Assembly: GCF_015674855.1 (NCBI RefSeq)
Contig: NZ_JADMLG010000021.1
Coordinates: forward strand, 20,968-84,967
Source of the DNA: Nocardia bovistercoris
GTDB taxonomy: Bacteria; Actinomycetota; Actinomycetes; Mycobacteriales; Mycobacteriaceae
Direction: 5' to 3'
DNA: 64,000 nucleotides
Every line of letters starts with the position of its first letter. Position 1 is the first letter of the stretch. The notes beneath the pieces are model-generated. The model made no database searches. It was given only the letters and a program-made list of their open reading frames with translations, and was not told where the DNA came from. Made by a program: the position numbers and the translations under genes. Positions 1-8,376 of this stretch are shown in pieces.

Positions 1-80
1 TTTGTCGGTCGGGGGGGGGGGGGGGGGGGGGGGGGGCGCGGGGGGGCCGCCCCGGGGGGGGGGGGGGGGGGGGCCGCCCG
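1..80. repeat. Poly-G tracts at window start
   Basis: An uninterrupted run of 26 G (11-36), then 7 G (40-46) and 20 G (54-73), separated only by short GC-only spacers. No gene is visible in positions 1-202. Runs this long are rare even in high-GC actinobacteria. They may be a sequencing or assembly artefact such as no-signal G calls, or a real G-quadruplex-forming tract; the sequence alone cannot decide. Confidence 0.8.
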
Positions 81-202
81 GGCCCGGACTGTCACGCACC
101 GGATCGACTCGACGAAGCGAACTCTGGTTCTCGGTCCGGAGCTGCGATGACAGCGCAATTCCGGCAACCACTTGAAACAGTCATTCGCTTCTATGAAGAA
201 TC

Positions 203-1747
203 CTATTCTCGCATGGAGGATGTCGCAATCCCCTGTCGGATCAGATGTTTCTGAACCTTGCCGCTCGGCGTGCGCGGATAGTCGTCGACCTCGGACAACC
301 GCTCCGGCCACTTCTGGCGCGCCACGCCTGCGGCGGCGAAATGTTCGCGGATATCGGTCACCGACGGGAGCGCAGCGCCCGGCCGCACCCGTACCACCGC
401 ACCGACGACCTCGCCGAAACGCGCGTCGGGAACGGCGACGACCACGGCCTCCGCGATCGCGGGCAACTGGGCCAACACCTCCTCGACCTCGAGTGCGCTG
501 ATGTTCTCGCCGCCGCGGATGATCACGTCGGATTTGCGGTCGGTGATCGTCAGATGGCCGTCGGCGTGCAGCACTCCGATATCCCCGGTGCGATACCAAC
601 CGGTCGCGTCGAAGGCACGCTCGGTCAATTCCGGGTCGAGGTAGCCCAGGCACAGATCCGGGCCTCGGCTGAGGATCTCACCGTCCTCGGCGATGCGGAT
701 CTCGACGCCGGGCATCGGCCTGCCGTCGGTCTCCAGGCGTTCGAACTCCGGCGCCGAATACCGGGAGGCGGTGATCGACGGATGTTCGGTGCTGCCGTAG
801 GCACGGAACGGGTGCAGGCCCATTCCCGCCAGCCTGCGGGTCACCGAGACCGGCACCGTCGAACCGCCGAGGCCGACGTACTTCACCCGCGACATGTGTT
901 CGGGCGTGAATTCCGGATGGTCGAGCAGGCTGGTCACGAAGTAGGGCGGGCCGCCGCCGACGGAAAGGCCGTACTCGCGCATCAACGCCAGCGCCCGGCC
1001 CGGCTCCCAGACGTCGGTCAGGTGCACCGGTTTCCCGTGCAGCAGCGGGATGAGGAACGCCCCGACCATGCCGATGAAATGGCCGACCGGGGTCGCGGTC
1101 AGGTGCGCGCTGTCGTCGAGTTCGTTCTGCTCGGCGAGCTGCCTGGTCTCGCAGCCGAGGGTCTGATGGCTGTGCACGACGCCCTTGGCCGCGCTGGTGG
1201 TGCCCGAGGTGAAGGCGATCAGCGCCGGGGCGCCCGGATCGACCGGGAGCACGCCCGCGAGCGGTTCGGCCGCCGAGAGGTCGTCGAAATCATCGCCGAC
1301 CACGCCGACGATCGGCACCTTCGCCCGCACGCCGGGATCGAAACTCATCCTCGGGAACGCCGCGGCGGTGACGAAGACCTTCGGCCGCGCCGACTCGATG
1401 ATGTGGTCGAGTTCGCGGCGCCCGTAGAAGTGCACGATCGGCACCGTCACCGCGCCGAGCAGCGCCGAGGCATAGAAGGTCGCCGCCGCTTCCATCCAGT
1501 TGGGGAGTTGGAAGGCGATCACGTCGCCGGGGCCGACGCCGCGCGCCCGCAGCCCCGCGGCGAGCCTGCGCGCCGCGTCCTCGACCTCGCCGAAGGTGCC
1601 GTGCCACGGCCGGATCTCGGAGTGCACGTGGAATTCGACGGCGCGGGCGCGCGCGAGGTGCTCGGTGAGCAGCTCACCGAGCGACTCCCGGCGCCACCAG
1701 CCCTCGGCCTCGTATCGGACTCTCAGGTCTTCGGGGATCACTCGCAT
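203..1747 (-). CDS. Acyl-CoA synthetase (AMP-dependent ligase)
   Basis: This is a 514-residue member of the ANL superfamily, which activates a carboxylic acid to its acyl-CoA through an acyl-adenylate. The motifs appear in order: the phosphate loop AFTSGTTSAAKG, the YRTGDIG motif, the DRKSDVIIRGGENIS hinge, and PRTPSGKVQK with the C-terminal catalytic lysine. Size and layout fit cyclohexanecarboxylate-CoA ligase or FadD17-like enzymes. I chose the ATG that begins MRVIPEDL; an upstream in-frame ATG would add 35 arginine-rich residues with no family match. It is transcribed away from the ferredoxin/amidohydrolase operon, and a GAGAAT-type element lies about 115 bp upstream. The natural substrate cannot be read from the sequence. 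The neighbours (dehydrogenases, mce operon) suggest a lipid, steroid side chain or cyclic acid. Confidence 0.9.
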   Translation of the reverse strand: MRVIPEDLRVRYEAEGWWRRESLGELLTEHLARARAVEFHVHSEIRPWHGTFGEVEDAARRLAAGLRARGVGPGDVIAFQLPNWMEAAATFYASALLGAVTVPIVHFYGRRELDHIIESARPKVFVTAAAFPRMSFDPGVRAKVPIVGVVGDDFDDLSAAEPLAGVLPVDPGAPALIAFTSGTTSAAKGVVHSHQTLGCETRQLAEQNELDDSAHLTATPVGHFIGMVGAFLIPLLHGKPVHLTDVWEPGRALALMREYGLSVGGGPPYFVTSLLDHPEFTPEHMSRVKYVGLGGSTVPVSVTRRLAGMGLHPFRAYGSTEHPSITASRYSAPEFERLETDGRPMPGVEIRIAEDGEILSRGPDLCLGYLDPELTERAFDATGWYRTGDIGVLHADGHLTITDRKSDVIIRGGENISALEVEEVLAQLPAIAEAVVVAVPDARFGEVVGAVVRVRPGAALPSVTDIREHFAAAGVARQKWPERLSEVDDYPRTPSGKVQKHLIRQGIATSSMRE

Positions 1748-1860
1748 TCGACCGCCGCTCCGGTACCGGCGCGCACCGGTCGCGCGCCTGGGATATCGCG
1801 ATCGCCCCGGCGCCGCGCGGCTCGTCGTCCGCACTCGGCGGTCGGGAATCACGACGTGTT

Positions 1861-1875
1861 GAAAATAGCATTCTC
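1861..1875 (-). promoter_or_regulatory. Candidate operator upstream of acyl-CoA ligase
   Basis: The 15-mer GAAAATAGCATTCTC is an inverted repeat (GAAAAT-N3-ATTCTC, five of six positions symmetric). It resembles elements at 10829, 24499 and 13372. It lies in an AT-richer stretch of the divergent intergenic region, which fits a promoter or operator. Binding protein unknown; inference only. Confidence 0.45.
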
Positions 1876-2005
1876 ATCAGTTGCGAACGTCAATCTTCAA
1901 AATTGAGTAGCGGCACCTCGCGGACCGAGGGTCCCTTCGAGCGAAGGCCATAAGTCACCTCTCGATCGCCGCTGGTCAAGCAAACCTTGCAGGTCGACGC
2001 GGAGG

Positions 2006-2020
2006 TAGAGTAACGTTCTC
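2006..2020 (+). promoter_or_regulatory. Candidate weak operator upstream of ferredoxin operon
   Basis: TAGAGTAACGTTCTC carries the GTTCTC half-site of the same recurring element, with a poor second half (TAGAGT). It lies about 160 bp upstream of the ferredoxin start. The rest of the 1748-2177 gap shows no convincing gene; a short open frame from 2097 is better explained as leader sequence. Confidence 0.3.
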
Positions 2021-2177
2021 ACTAGACGCAAGGAGGATTCTTGCGGCGTGTGAAGGTCGCGGTGACCATGAGCACCGGGAGTACCGAGCACCGGGAGTGC
2101 CCAGCCCGGACGGCATGACTTCCGAGGGGTGTCGGGCCGGACGCCCCGATCACCACCTACTCGAAGGGATGCCGACA

Positions 2178-2369
2178 GTGAAGGTCAAGGTCGACTCCGA
2201 ACGGTGTCAGGGACACACCCTCTGCGCGATCAACGCGCCACACGCGTTCGAACTCAGCGATATCGACGGACACGCCACGCCCGCGTTCGACAGTGTGCCC
2301 GCCGACCAGCAGGAGCAGGTGCGCGAAGCGGTGCGCTCGTGCCCGGAGCGCGCCATCTCGCTGTCCTGA
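2178..2369 (+). CDS. Small [3Fe-4S]-type ferredoxin
   Basis: This is a 63-residue acidic electron carrier of the kind that serves actinobacterial P450s and other oxygenases. The cluster motif is C-x5-C (CQGHTLC) near the N-terminus with a distal CP (CPERAI). The extra cysteine of a [4Fe-4S] site is replaced (GH after the first Cys), so a [3Fe-4S] cluster is likely. I chose the GTG at 2178 because AAGGG lies nine bases upstream; an ATG at 2169 is possible. It heads a plus-strand run with two amidohydrolases, a Rieske protein and a hydrolase. No oxygenase sits beside it, so its partner is unknown. Confidence 0.85.
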   Translation: MKVKVDSERCQGHTLCAINAPHAFELSDIDGHATPAFDSVPADQQEQVREAVRSCPERAISLS

Positions 2370-2480
2370 CCCTCGCGGGGTGAGTGGAACAGCCCCCGCG
2401 CGCCCCCGACCACGGTGCGTCGGCCTCCCACCGGCGCCGCAGGCATGACCACGCGTTCGCGCGCTCACCGGAGATAACGA

Positions 2481-3572
2481 ATGAGACTGCTTCCCGACGG
2501 CACGAGCACACCGATCATCGACGCCAGTGTGCACATCTTCTTCACCTCGAACCGCGATATGCGCGGGTTCCTGCGCGAACCGTTCAAGAGCCGAGGCGTC
2601 CCCGATGCCGAGATGGACTGGTACGGCGCGCCCGGCGGTGAGTACGCGAAGGGAACGCGCGGCGCCGAACGCGGATATCCGGGCTCCGACCCGAGTTTCG
2701 TCGGCGAGCAACTGTTCGGCGCACGCGGCGTCGACGTGGCGATCCTGCATCCCATGACCCGAGGCATCCTGCCCGACCGGCACCTCACCACCGCCGTGCT
2801 CGCCGCGCACAACGAGATGATGGTCACCCGGTGGCTCGAATCCGGCGAATACTCCTCGCGTTTCCGCGGCACCATCCGGGTCAATCCCGAGGACATCCCC
2901 GGCGCGATCCGCGAGATCCAGAAGTGGGGCGACCATCCCGGCGTCGTGCAGCTCGGCATCCCGCTGCAATCGCGCGAACTGTACGGCAAGCCGCAGTTCT
3001 GGCCGCTGTGGGAAGCCGCCGTCGAAGCCGGACTTCCGGTAGCCGCCCATATCGAGACCGGTGAGAGCATCGCGTTCCCGCCGACGCCGTCCGGGCACAC
3101 CAGGACCTACGAGCAGTACCTGGGCTTCATGTCGCTCAACTACATCTACCACCTGATGAACATGATCGCCGAAGGCGTGTTCGAGCGGCTGCCCGAGCTG
3201 AAGTTCGTCTGGGCCGACGGCGGCGCCGACCTGCTCACCCCGTTCACCTGGCGCATGGATACCTTCGGGCGCCCGCACCTCGAACAGACCCCGTGGGCGC
3301 CGCGGATGCCGAGTGACTACCTGCCCGGCCACGTGTACTTCGTCCAAGGCAGCCTGGACGGCCCCGGCGACTCCGAATTCGCCTCCGAGTGGCTCGATTT
3401 CACCGGCAAGGACGACATGGTGATGTTCGGGTCGAGCTATCCGCACTGGCATGCGGGCGATATCGACGCGCTGCCAACCACGCTCACCGCCGCACAGCGC
3501 GAAAAGCTCTGCTGGCGCAACGCTTCCGAACTCTACGGGATCGACATCCCGGCCGAGCTGGTCACCGAGTAG
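2481..3572 (+). CDS. Amidohydrolase-2 family protein, degenerate metal site
   Basis: This is a 363-residue TIM-barrel protein of the amidohydrolase_2 (ACMSD/LigW-like) family, whose members hydrolyse or decarboxylate small acids using one divalent metal. The N-terminal strand reads IIDASVHIF and the C-terminal metal loop reads MFGSSYPHW. In active relatives, including the next gene, the loop is S-S/G-D-Y-P-H-W, so the metal-binding Asp is Ser here. The glutamate region of the neighbour (VEHAFSW) is ADGGADL here. It is followed 20 bp later by its paralogue, so the two probably form a pair. It may be a non-catalytic partner or have altered chemistry. The ATG at 2481 follows a GGAGAT-like ribosome site. 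Confidence 0.8.
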   Translation: MRLLPDGTSTPIIDASVHIFFTSNRDMRGFLREPFKSRGVPDAEMDWYGAPGGEYAKGTRGAERGYPGSDPSFVGEQLFGARGVDVAILHPMTRGILPDRHLTTAVLAAHNEMMVTRWLESGEYSSRFRGTIRVNPEDIPGAIREIQKWGDHPGVVQLGIPLQSRELYGKPQFWPLWEAAVEAGLPVAAHIETGESIAFPPTPSGHTRTYEQYLGFMSLNYIYHLMNMIAEGVFERLPELKFVWADGGADLLTPFTWRMDTFGRPHLEQTPWAPRMPSDYLPGHVYFVQGSLDGPGDSEFASEWLDFTGKDDMVMFGSSYPHWHAGDIDALPTTLTAAQREKLCWRNASELYGIDIPAELVTE

Positions 3573-3592
3573 TCGCGAACAAGGAGACGATC

Positions 3593-4738
3593 ATGACGCT
3601 GGCACACGAGCAGCACCGCACCCCCGCGCCCGAGACCATCGCGGTCCGTGTCGTCGACTCCGACGTGCACCCGGTGCCGCGGCGGCGCGAGCTGGTGGAA
3701 TACATCCCCGAGCCGTATCGCAGCAAGCACTTCCTTTCGCACCGCGTCGGCGAGACCATCATCTACGACGCGCCCGACTACGCGCACTCCTATGCGATGC
3801 GGGTCGACACCTTCCCCGCCGACGGCGAATTCCCCGGCAGCGACCCGGATCTGGCATTCCGCCAGTTGATCGTGGAAGCGGGCTCCGACATCGCGATCCT
3901 GGAGCCGACGGTCAAGGCGACCCGCCTGCCCGAGGCGACCCAGGCGCTGGCCACCGGCATCAACCACTGGCTGGCCAACCACTGGCTGGACTCGAAGAAC
4001 AACTGGCATCAGCGCTGGCGCGGCTCGATCTGCGCGGCCATCGACGACCCGGCGAACGCGGTACGCGAGATCGAGCACTGGGCCGGGCACCCGTACATGT
4101 CCCAGATCCTCATCAAGGCCGAACCCCGACCCGCCTGGGGCGACCCGAGATACGATCCGATCTGGGCCACCGCCGTCAAACACGACCTGGTGGTGAGCTG
4201 CCACCTCGGACGCGGCGCCTACGAGACCATGCCCATGCCGCCGGTCGGATTCCCCAGCTACAACCACGATTTCATGGTCACCTACTCGCTGCTGGCGGCG
4301 AACCAGATCATGAGCCTGATCTTCGACGGCGTGTTCGACCGGTTCCCGTCGCTGCGGATCGTGTTCGTGGAGCACGCCTTCAGCTGGATTCTGCCGCTGA
4401 TGTGGCGCATGGACGCGATCTATGCCGCGCGCAAATCCCATGTGAGCATCGGCCGCAAGCCATCGGAGTACGTGAAGGAGCACATCCGCTTCACCACCCA
4501 GCCGCTGGACTACCCGGAGGACAAGACCGAACTCACCCGGGCGTTCGAATGGATGGAGGCGGACAAGATCCTGCTGTACTCCTCGGACTACCCGCACTGG
4601 ACCTTCGACGATCCGCGCTGGCTGGTCAAGCATCTGCCGCCCGCCGCGCGCGACCGGGTCATGTACAAGAACGGCATCGAGACATACCACCTGCCCGAAT
4701 TCGTCCCCGCCATCGAGGGGCAGAGGCGGGTTCTCTGA
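3593..4738 (+). CDS. Amidohydrolase-2 family metal-dependent hydrolase
   Basis: This is a 381-residue TIM-barrel hydrolase/decarboxylase. Visible motifs are VVDSDVHPVP at the N-terminus (metal-binding Asp/His region), CHLGRG in the middle, VFVEHAFSW, and the intact C-terminal loop LYSSDYPHW with the metal-ligand Asp. It is paralogous to the preceding protein over most of its length, with the same WRMD and SYPHW/DYPHW landmarks. The ATG at 3593 follows AAGGAGACGATC. Its stop overlaps the start of the Rieske gene (TGATG), so the two are translationally coupled. The substrate is unknown. The family fits ring-opened aromatic or cyclic acids, and the Rieske partner suggests a linked redox step. 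Confidence 0.85.
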   Translation: MTLAHEQHRTPAPETIAVRVVDSDVHPVPRRRELVEYIPEPYRSKHFLSHRVGETIIYDAPDYAHSYAMRVDTFPADGEFPGSDPDLAFRQLIVEAGSDIAILEPTVKATRLPEATQALATGINHWLANHWLDSKNNWHQRWRGSICAAIDDPANAVREIEHWAGHPYMSQILIKAEPRPAWGDPRYDPIWATAVKHDLVVSCHLGRGAYETMPMPPVGFPSYNHDFMVTYSLLAANQIMSLIFDGVFDRFPSLRIVFVEHAFSWILPLMWRMDAIYAARKSHVSIGRKPSEYVKEHIRFTTQPLDYPEDKTELTRAFEWMEADKILLYSSDYPHWTFDDPRWLVKHLPPAARDRVMYKNGIETYHLPEFVPAIEGQRRVL

Positions 4739-5157
4739 TGACGACCTCGGAATCAGCGAACCCCGAACCATCGCCCGCCGAGCGTCCGCGCCTGGCCCAA
4801 GGCCGCGAGCACGTCGTGGCGACCGTGGACGAGATTCCGCCGGGCTCCTCGAAAGTGGTGCCGATCGGCAGGCACGGCGTCGGCGTCTACAACGTGAACG
4901 GCACCTTCTACGCCATCGCGAACTACTGTCCGCACGAGGGCGGTCCGCTGTGTGCGGGCCGGGCGCGCGGGCGCACCGTCGTGGACGAATCCGTGCCGGG
5001 CGACGCGGTCATGGTGCGGGACAAGGAATTCATCTACTGCCCGTGGCACCAGTGGGGTTTCGAGCTCGCGACGGGCACGACCGCGGTGAAACCGGAGTGG
5101 AGTATCCGCACCTACCCGGTGCGCGTCGTCGGCGACGATGTCGTCGTCATGGCTTGA
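4738..5157 (+). CDS. Rieske [2Fe-2S] ferredoxin-like protein
   Basis: A 139-residue soluble Rieske protein. The two ligand pairs are CPH (in NYCPHEGGP) and CPWH (in IYCPWHQWGF). About 35 residues separate them, longer than the 15-17 of classical Rieske boxes. The spacer includes an extra loop (GRARGRTVVDESVPG) seen in small stand-alone Rieske proteins. It starts by overlapping the upstream amidohydrolase stop and ends 13 bp before the alpha/beta hydrolase gene, so it is part of one operon. It probably passes electrons to an oxygenase or dehydrogenase component encoded elsewhere, since no Rieske oxygenase alpha subunit is present in the window. Confidence 0.88.
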   Translation: MTTSESANPEPSPAERPRLAQGREHVVATVDEIPPGSSKVVPIGRHGVGVYNVNGTFYAIANYCPHEGGPLCAGRARGRTVVDESVPGDAVMVRDKEFIYCPWHQWGFELATGTTAVKPEWSIRTYPVRVVGDDVVVMA

Positions 5158-5170
5158 GAGGAGTCGGTTC

Positions 5171-6037
5171 ATGCCCTCGGTGGAGGTCAACGGCGGCAAT
5201 GTCGTCTACGAGATCCTCGGTGACTCCGGCGATCTCGTGGTGATGACGCCGGGCGGGCGCTTCGGCATGGACGTGCCGGGGCTGCGGCCGCTGGCCGATG
5301 CCGTCGCCGCGGGCGGCTACCGGGTCCTGTTGTGGGACAGGCCCAATTGCGGCGCCAGCGACGTGCAGTTCTACGGACAGACCGAATCCCATATGCGCGC
5401 CGAGACGCTGCACGGCCTGCTGACCGCGCTCGACCTCGGACCCTGTGTGCTCGCGGGCGGTTCCGGCGGCGCGCGCGACTCCATGCTCACCGCGATGCTG
5501 TACCCGGAACTGGTCACCAAACTGGTGCTGTGGAATATCGTCGGCGGCGTCTACGGCATGTTCAACCTCGGCTCCTACTACGTGCTGCCCAGTTTGCAGG
5601 CCGTGCGCGCGGGCGGGCCCGCGATGCTGCCACGGCTGCGCGAATGGCGCGAGCGCATCGCGGCCAATCCGGACAACGAGGCGCGCCTGCTCGGGCTCGA
5701 CCGCGAACAGTTCGTGAAACTGTCGCTGCGCTGGCTCAACGCCTACGTGCCTCGGCCCGGTCAGACCATTCCCGGCGTCGAGGACGAGATGTTCGAGCGG
5801 ATCCAGGTGCCGACCTTGATCATTCGCGGCGGCGCGAAGGATCTCGATCACCCCAAACGGGTTTCGCTCGAGGTCGGCTGCCTGATCGAGGGCTCGCAGG
5901 TGGTGGATCCGCCGTGGCCCGAGGACGCGTGGGAACAGGCCATGGAGGACCGCGCGACCGGAAAGATCGACCGCTACAACCTGTTCGACACCTGGGTGCT
6001 CGCGGCTCCGACGATCCTGAAGTTCCTGGACGGGTGA
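5171..6037 (+). CDS. Alpha/beta hydrolase
   Basis: A 288-residue alpha/beta-hydrolase-fold protein. The nucleophile elbow reads GGSGGARD (G-x-S-x-G), and WDRPNCGAS matches the strand-4 region of meta-cleavage-product hydrolases and epoxide-hydrolase-like enzymes. The start ATG follows GAGAGGAGT after the Rieske gene. It closes the plus-strand operon that begins with the ferredoxin at 2178. Family members cleave C-C, ester or lactone bonds, so with the amidohydrolases it could act on a ring-opened intermediate. The exact substrate cannot be inferred. Confidence 0.85.
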   Translation: MPSVEVNGGNVVYEILGDSGDLVVMTPGGRFGMDVPGLRPLADAVAAGGYRVLLWDRPNCGASDVQFYGQTESHMRAETLHGLLTALDLGPCVLAGGSGGARDSMLTAMLYPELVTKLVLWNIVGGVYGMFNLGSYYVLPSLQAVRAGGPAMLPRLREWRERIAANPDNEARLLGLDREQFVKLSLRWLNAYVPRPGQTIPGVEDEMFERIQVPTLIIRGGAKDLDHPKRVSLEVGCLIEGSQVVDPPWPEDAWEQAMEDRATGKIDRYNLFDTWVLAAPTILKFLDG

Positions 6038-6048
6038 TGACCGGGCGT

Positions 6049-6540
6049 TCACCGGGTCAGGATCTGCACCTCACAGTTGAGCGAGGCCTCGAGCGCGGTG
6101 TGTATGCGGCTCTCCGGCACCCGCTCGAGATCGGCCTCGCGCACCGTCACGACCACCACGTCGAAGCCGTCGGCGTCGACCGAGCGGGTGATGTCACCCG
6201 CGAGGCCGAAACCGGCGAGCACACCGTGGGCGTCGTCATCGGTGCCGCGGCTGATGAAGGTCACCGCGCCCGCCGCCGGTTCCGTGCCGAAGGCCAGCGC
6301 GCACAACTCGGTCAACACGCGGAGCGCGGTCTCTGGATCGTCGGTGCCGACGAGCAGTTGGATCTCCCGCTTGCCCGCGGCGGCGCCCGCCTGCGCGACG
6401 CGTTCGGCCAGACCGGCGTCGTGCACCTCGGCCGCTTCGGTAGCCGCGGCTTCGCGCAGCGCGGCCAGTCCGTCGGCCAGCCGTGCGGCGGACAGCCCGC
6501 GCGCCGGGTCGACATCGATGCGTACTACCGCGGTCCTCAT
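6049..6540 (-). CDS. Hypothetical protein
   Basis: A 163-residue protein with no family I can name. It is soluble, alanine-rich and acidic, with no signal peptide or membrane segment. Segments such as REIQLLVGTDDPETALRVLTELCALAF and FDVVVVTVREADLERVP suggest alternating helix and strand. It lies between the hydrolase gene (convergent, 11 bp away) and the NuoF-like gene (divergent). The gene looks real because the opposite-strand frame has no homology-like features. Function unknown. Confidence 0.55.
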   Translation of the reverse strand: MRTAVVRIDVDPARGLSAARLADGLAALREAAATEAAEVHDAGLAERVAQAGAAAGKREIQLLVGTDDPETALRVLTELCALAFGTEPAAGAVTFISRGTDDDAHGVLAGFGLAGDITRSVDADGFDVVVVTVREADLERVPESRIHTALEASLNCEVQILTR

Positions 6541-6609
6541 GGCGGCAAGCCTAACCGCAGTCGCCGATCACGATGCGGCGGAGTCGAATTCCACCCGAAA
6601 GGGGTTGTC

Positions 6610-7917
6610 ATGCAAGGAACCTTCGAACCGGTCGGGACCGTGGTCGCGACCCCGGTCCCCGGCTGCACGCCGCGTTTGCTGCACGACAGCACAGGGGTCG
6701 AGGACATCGCCGCCTACACCGCGGGCGGCGGCTACGGCGCGCTCGGATCGGTGCCGGATCTCCTCGCCGAGGTCAGCGCGAGCGGCCTGCTCGGACGCGG
6801 CGGCGCGGGCTTCCCGATCTCGGTGAAACTGTCCGGGGTGCGGGCGACGCACCTGCGCGGGCGCGAGACCGTGGTGGTCGCCAACGGCGAAGAGGGCGAA
6901 CCGGCCTCGGTCAAGGACAAGTGGCTGATGCGCCGCCGCCCGCACCTGATCCTGGACGGACTGCGCCTGGCGGCCGCCGCGGTCGGCGCGCGCCGGGCCT
7001 TCGTCTACCTGTCCGACGCCGAATCCGAGCGCGCTGTCGACCGGGCGCTGACCGAGCTCGACGCGGCCGGGCACACCGACGTGGTGATCGAACGGGTCAC
7101 GGTGACACCGGGTTACGTGGCAGGTGAGGAGACCGCCGCGATCCGGGCGATCAACGGCGGACCCGCCAAACCCTCCGACAAGCCGCCGCGCCCGTTCGAG
7201 GAGGGCGTGGACGGCGTCCCGACGGTGGTCAGCAATGTCGAGACGCTGGCCCATCTGCCTTTCATCGCGCGCCACGGCGGCGCGGCCTTCCGCTCGGCGG
7301 GCACCGCAGGCTCCCCCGGCACCTTCCTGGCCACCGTGACCGGCGCGGGTCGCCCGCCCGCGCTGTACGAACTGCCGCACGGAACGAAGGTCACCGACCT
7401 GCTCGCCGTGCACGGCGTCGACCCGGCTCGGGTGCGCGGCGCGCTGGTCGGCGGCTATTTCTCGGGTCTGGTCGACACCGCGATACTCGGCGCGACGCTG
7501 GATCACGAATCGCTGCGCGGCATCGGCGGCGCGCTCGGCTGCGGCGCGCTGGCGTTGCTCACCGACGAATGCCCGGTGGCCACGGCCGCGTCCGTGCTCG
7601 CCTACTTCGACCGGGAGAACGCGGGCCAGTGCGGTTCGTGCTTCAACGGCACCGCCGCCATGGCCGCCGCCGCGGGCGCGCTCTACCACCAGGTCGCCGA
7701 CGCCGAGGATCTGGCGCGACTGCGGCGCTGGTCGGTGGTGCTGCGCGGGCGCGGCGCCTGCGGAACCCTCGACGCCGCGACCAATGCCGCCGCGAGTCTG
7801 CTCGCCCGTTTCGCCCCCGAGGTGGACGCGCACCTGAGCCGGTCCTGCGCGGCGTGCGCGCAGGCGGCCCCGCTCCCGATCCGTCCGTTCGCCGTGGAAA
7901 ACGGAGTGCTCTCATGA
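6610..7917 (+). CDS. NuoF-like NADH-binding flavo-iron-sulfur protein
   Basis: A 435-residue relative of complex I subunit NuoF. The glycine-rich flavin/NADH site is present (GRGGAGFP near residue 60 and NGEEGEPASVKDK near 100), followed by an SLBB-like middle region (PGTFLATVTG, KVTDLLAVHGV). In the C-terminal cluster region the usual C-x2-C-x2-C reads QCGSCFNG: two of the three cysteines remain, with others in GRGACGTL and SRSCAAC. Cluster type may therefore differ from complex I. There is no NuoE or NuoG nearby. Its stop overlaps the next ferredoxin start (ATGA), so the likely role is an NADH:ferredoxin reductase, by inference. The ATG at 6610 follows GAAAGGGG. Confidence 0.85.
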   Translation: MQGTFEPVGTVVATPVPGCTPRLLHDSTGVEDIAAYTAGGGYGALGSVPDLLAEVSASGLLGRGGAGFPISVKLSGVRATHLRGRETVVVANGEEGEPASVKDKWLMRRRPHLILDGLRLAAAAVGARRAFVYLSDAESERAVDRALTELDAAGHTDVVIERVTVTPGYVAGEETAAIRAINGGPAKPSDKPPRPFEEGVDGVPTVVSNVETLAHLPFIARHGGAAFRSAGTAGSPGTFLATVTGAGRPPALYELPHGTKVTDLLAVHGVDPARVRGALVGGYFSGLVDTAILGATLDHESLRGIGGALGCGALALLTDECPVATAASVLAYFDRENAGQCGSCFNGTAAMAAAAGALYHQVADAEDLARLRRWSVVLRGRGACGTLDAATNAAASLLARFAPEVDAHLSRSCAACAQAAPLPIRPFAVENGVLS

Positions 7918-8309
7918 AGATTCGGCTCGATCGCACGATGTGCGACGGATTCGGCATCTGCGCCAAGCACGCGCCCGCGCACTTCCCGCTCGACGACTGG
8001 GGTTACGCCTCGCTCGAAGGCGACGGCGTGATCGCGCCCGAGGACCGCGACGGGGTGCTGCGCGCACTGCTGGACTGCCCGGTGCACGCGATCATCGCCA
8101 TGCGCGAACCCGAGAACGCGACCCCGACGGAACCGGCGGCAGTGTCCACTGCACAATCGGAGCCCACTGCACAATCGGAGCCTATTGCACAATCGGAGGC
8201 GGACACCGCGACGCCCGAGTCCGCCACGGCCGGGCATCCGGCTGCCGACGCGGCGGCGCAGCCCTCCGCCGCGACGGTGCGGGCGCGGGCGGAACAGCCG
8301 ACCCGATGA
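7914..8309 (+). CDS. Ferredoxin with Ala/Pro/Ser-rich C-terminal tail
   Basis: The first 65 residues are a small [3Fe-4S]/[4Fe-4S]-type ferredoxin: CDGFGIC then CPVHAI. The remaining 65 residues are a low-complexity acidic tail rich in Ala, Pro, Thr and Glu. It includes three tandem copies of a six-residue unit around AQSEP-T/I, encoded by 18-bp DNA repeats. The total of 131 residues is about twice the usual size of this family. It is translationally coupled to the NuoF-like gene, the expected electron donor. The tail is probably disordered and could act as a tether; its role is unknown. Confidence 0.85.
   Translation: MKIRLDRTMCDGFGICAKHAPAHFPLDDWGYASLEGDGVIAPEDRDGVLRALLDCPVHAIIAMREPENATPTEPAAVSTAQSEPTAQSEPIAQSEADTATPESATAGHPAADAAAQPSAATVRARAEQPTR
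8146..8199 (+). repeat. Three 18-bp tandem repeats inside ferredoxin gene
   Basis: Unit CCACTGCACAATCGGAGC occurs at 8146-8163 and 8164-8181, with a third copy at 8182-8199 differing at three positions. Each unit is in frame and encodes one AQSEPT-like hexapeptide. Copy-number change would alter tail length without a frameshift. Confidence 0.9.
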
Positions 8310-8376
8310 CCCGCACCGCGACCAACCCGCCGCGACCGGGCGCCCGCCCGCCGCACACCGTCACGAAGGGGACGAT

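Noticed and set aside
1..80. Poly-G region as a CRISPR or telomere-like repeat
   Set aside because: No spaced unit structure; simple homopolymers only.
245..1906. Plus-strand 553-codon open frame opposite the acyl-CoA ligase
   Set aside because: Antisense shadow of a gene with all ANL motifs on the minus strand; no family motif or ribosome site.
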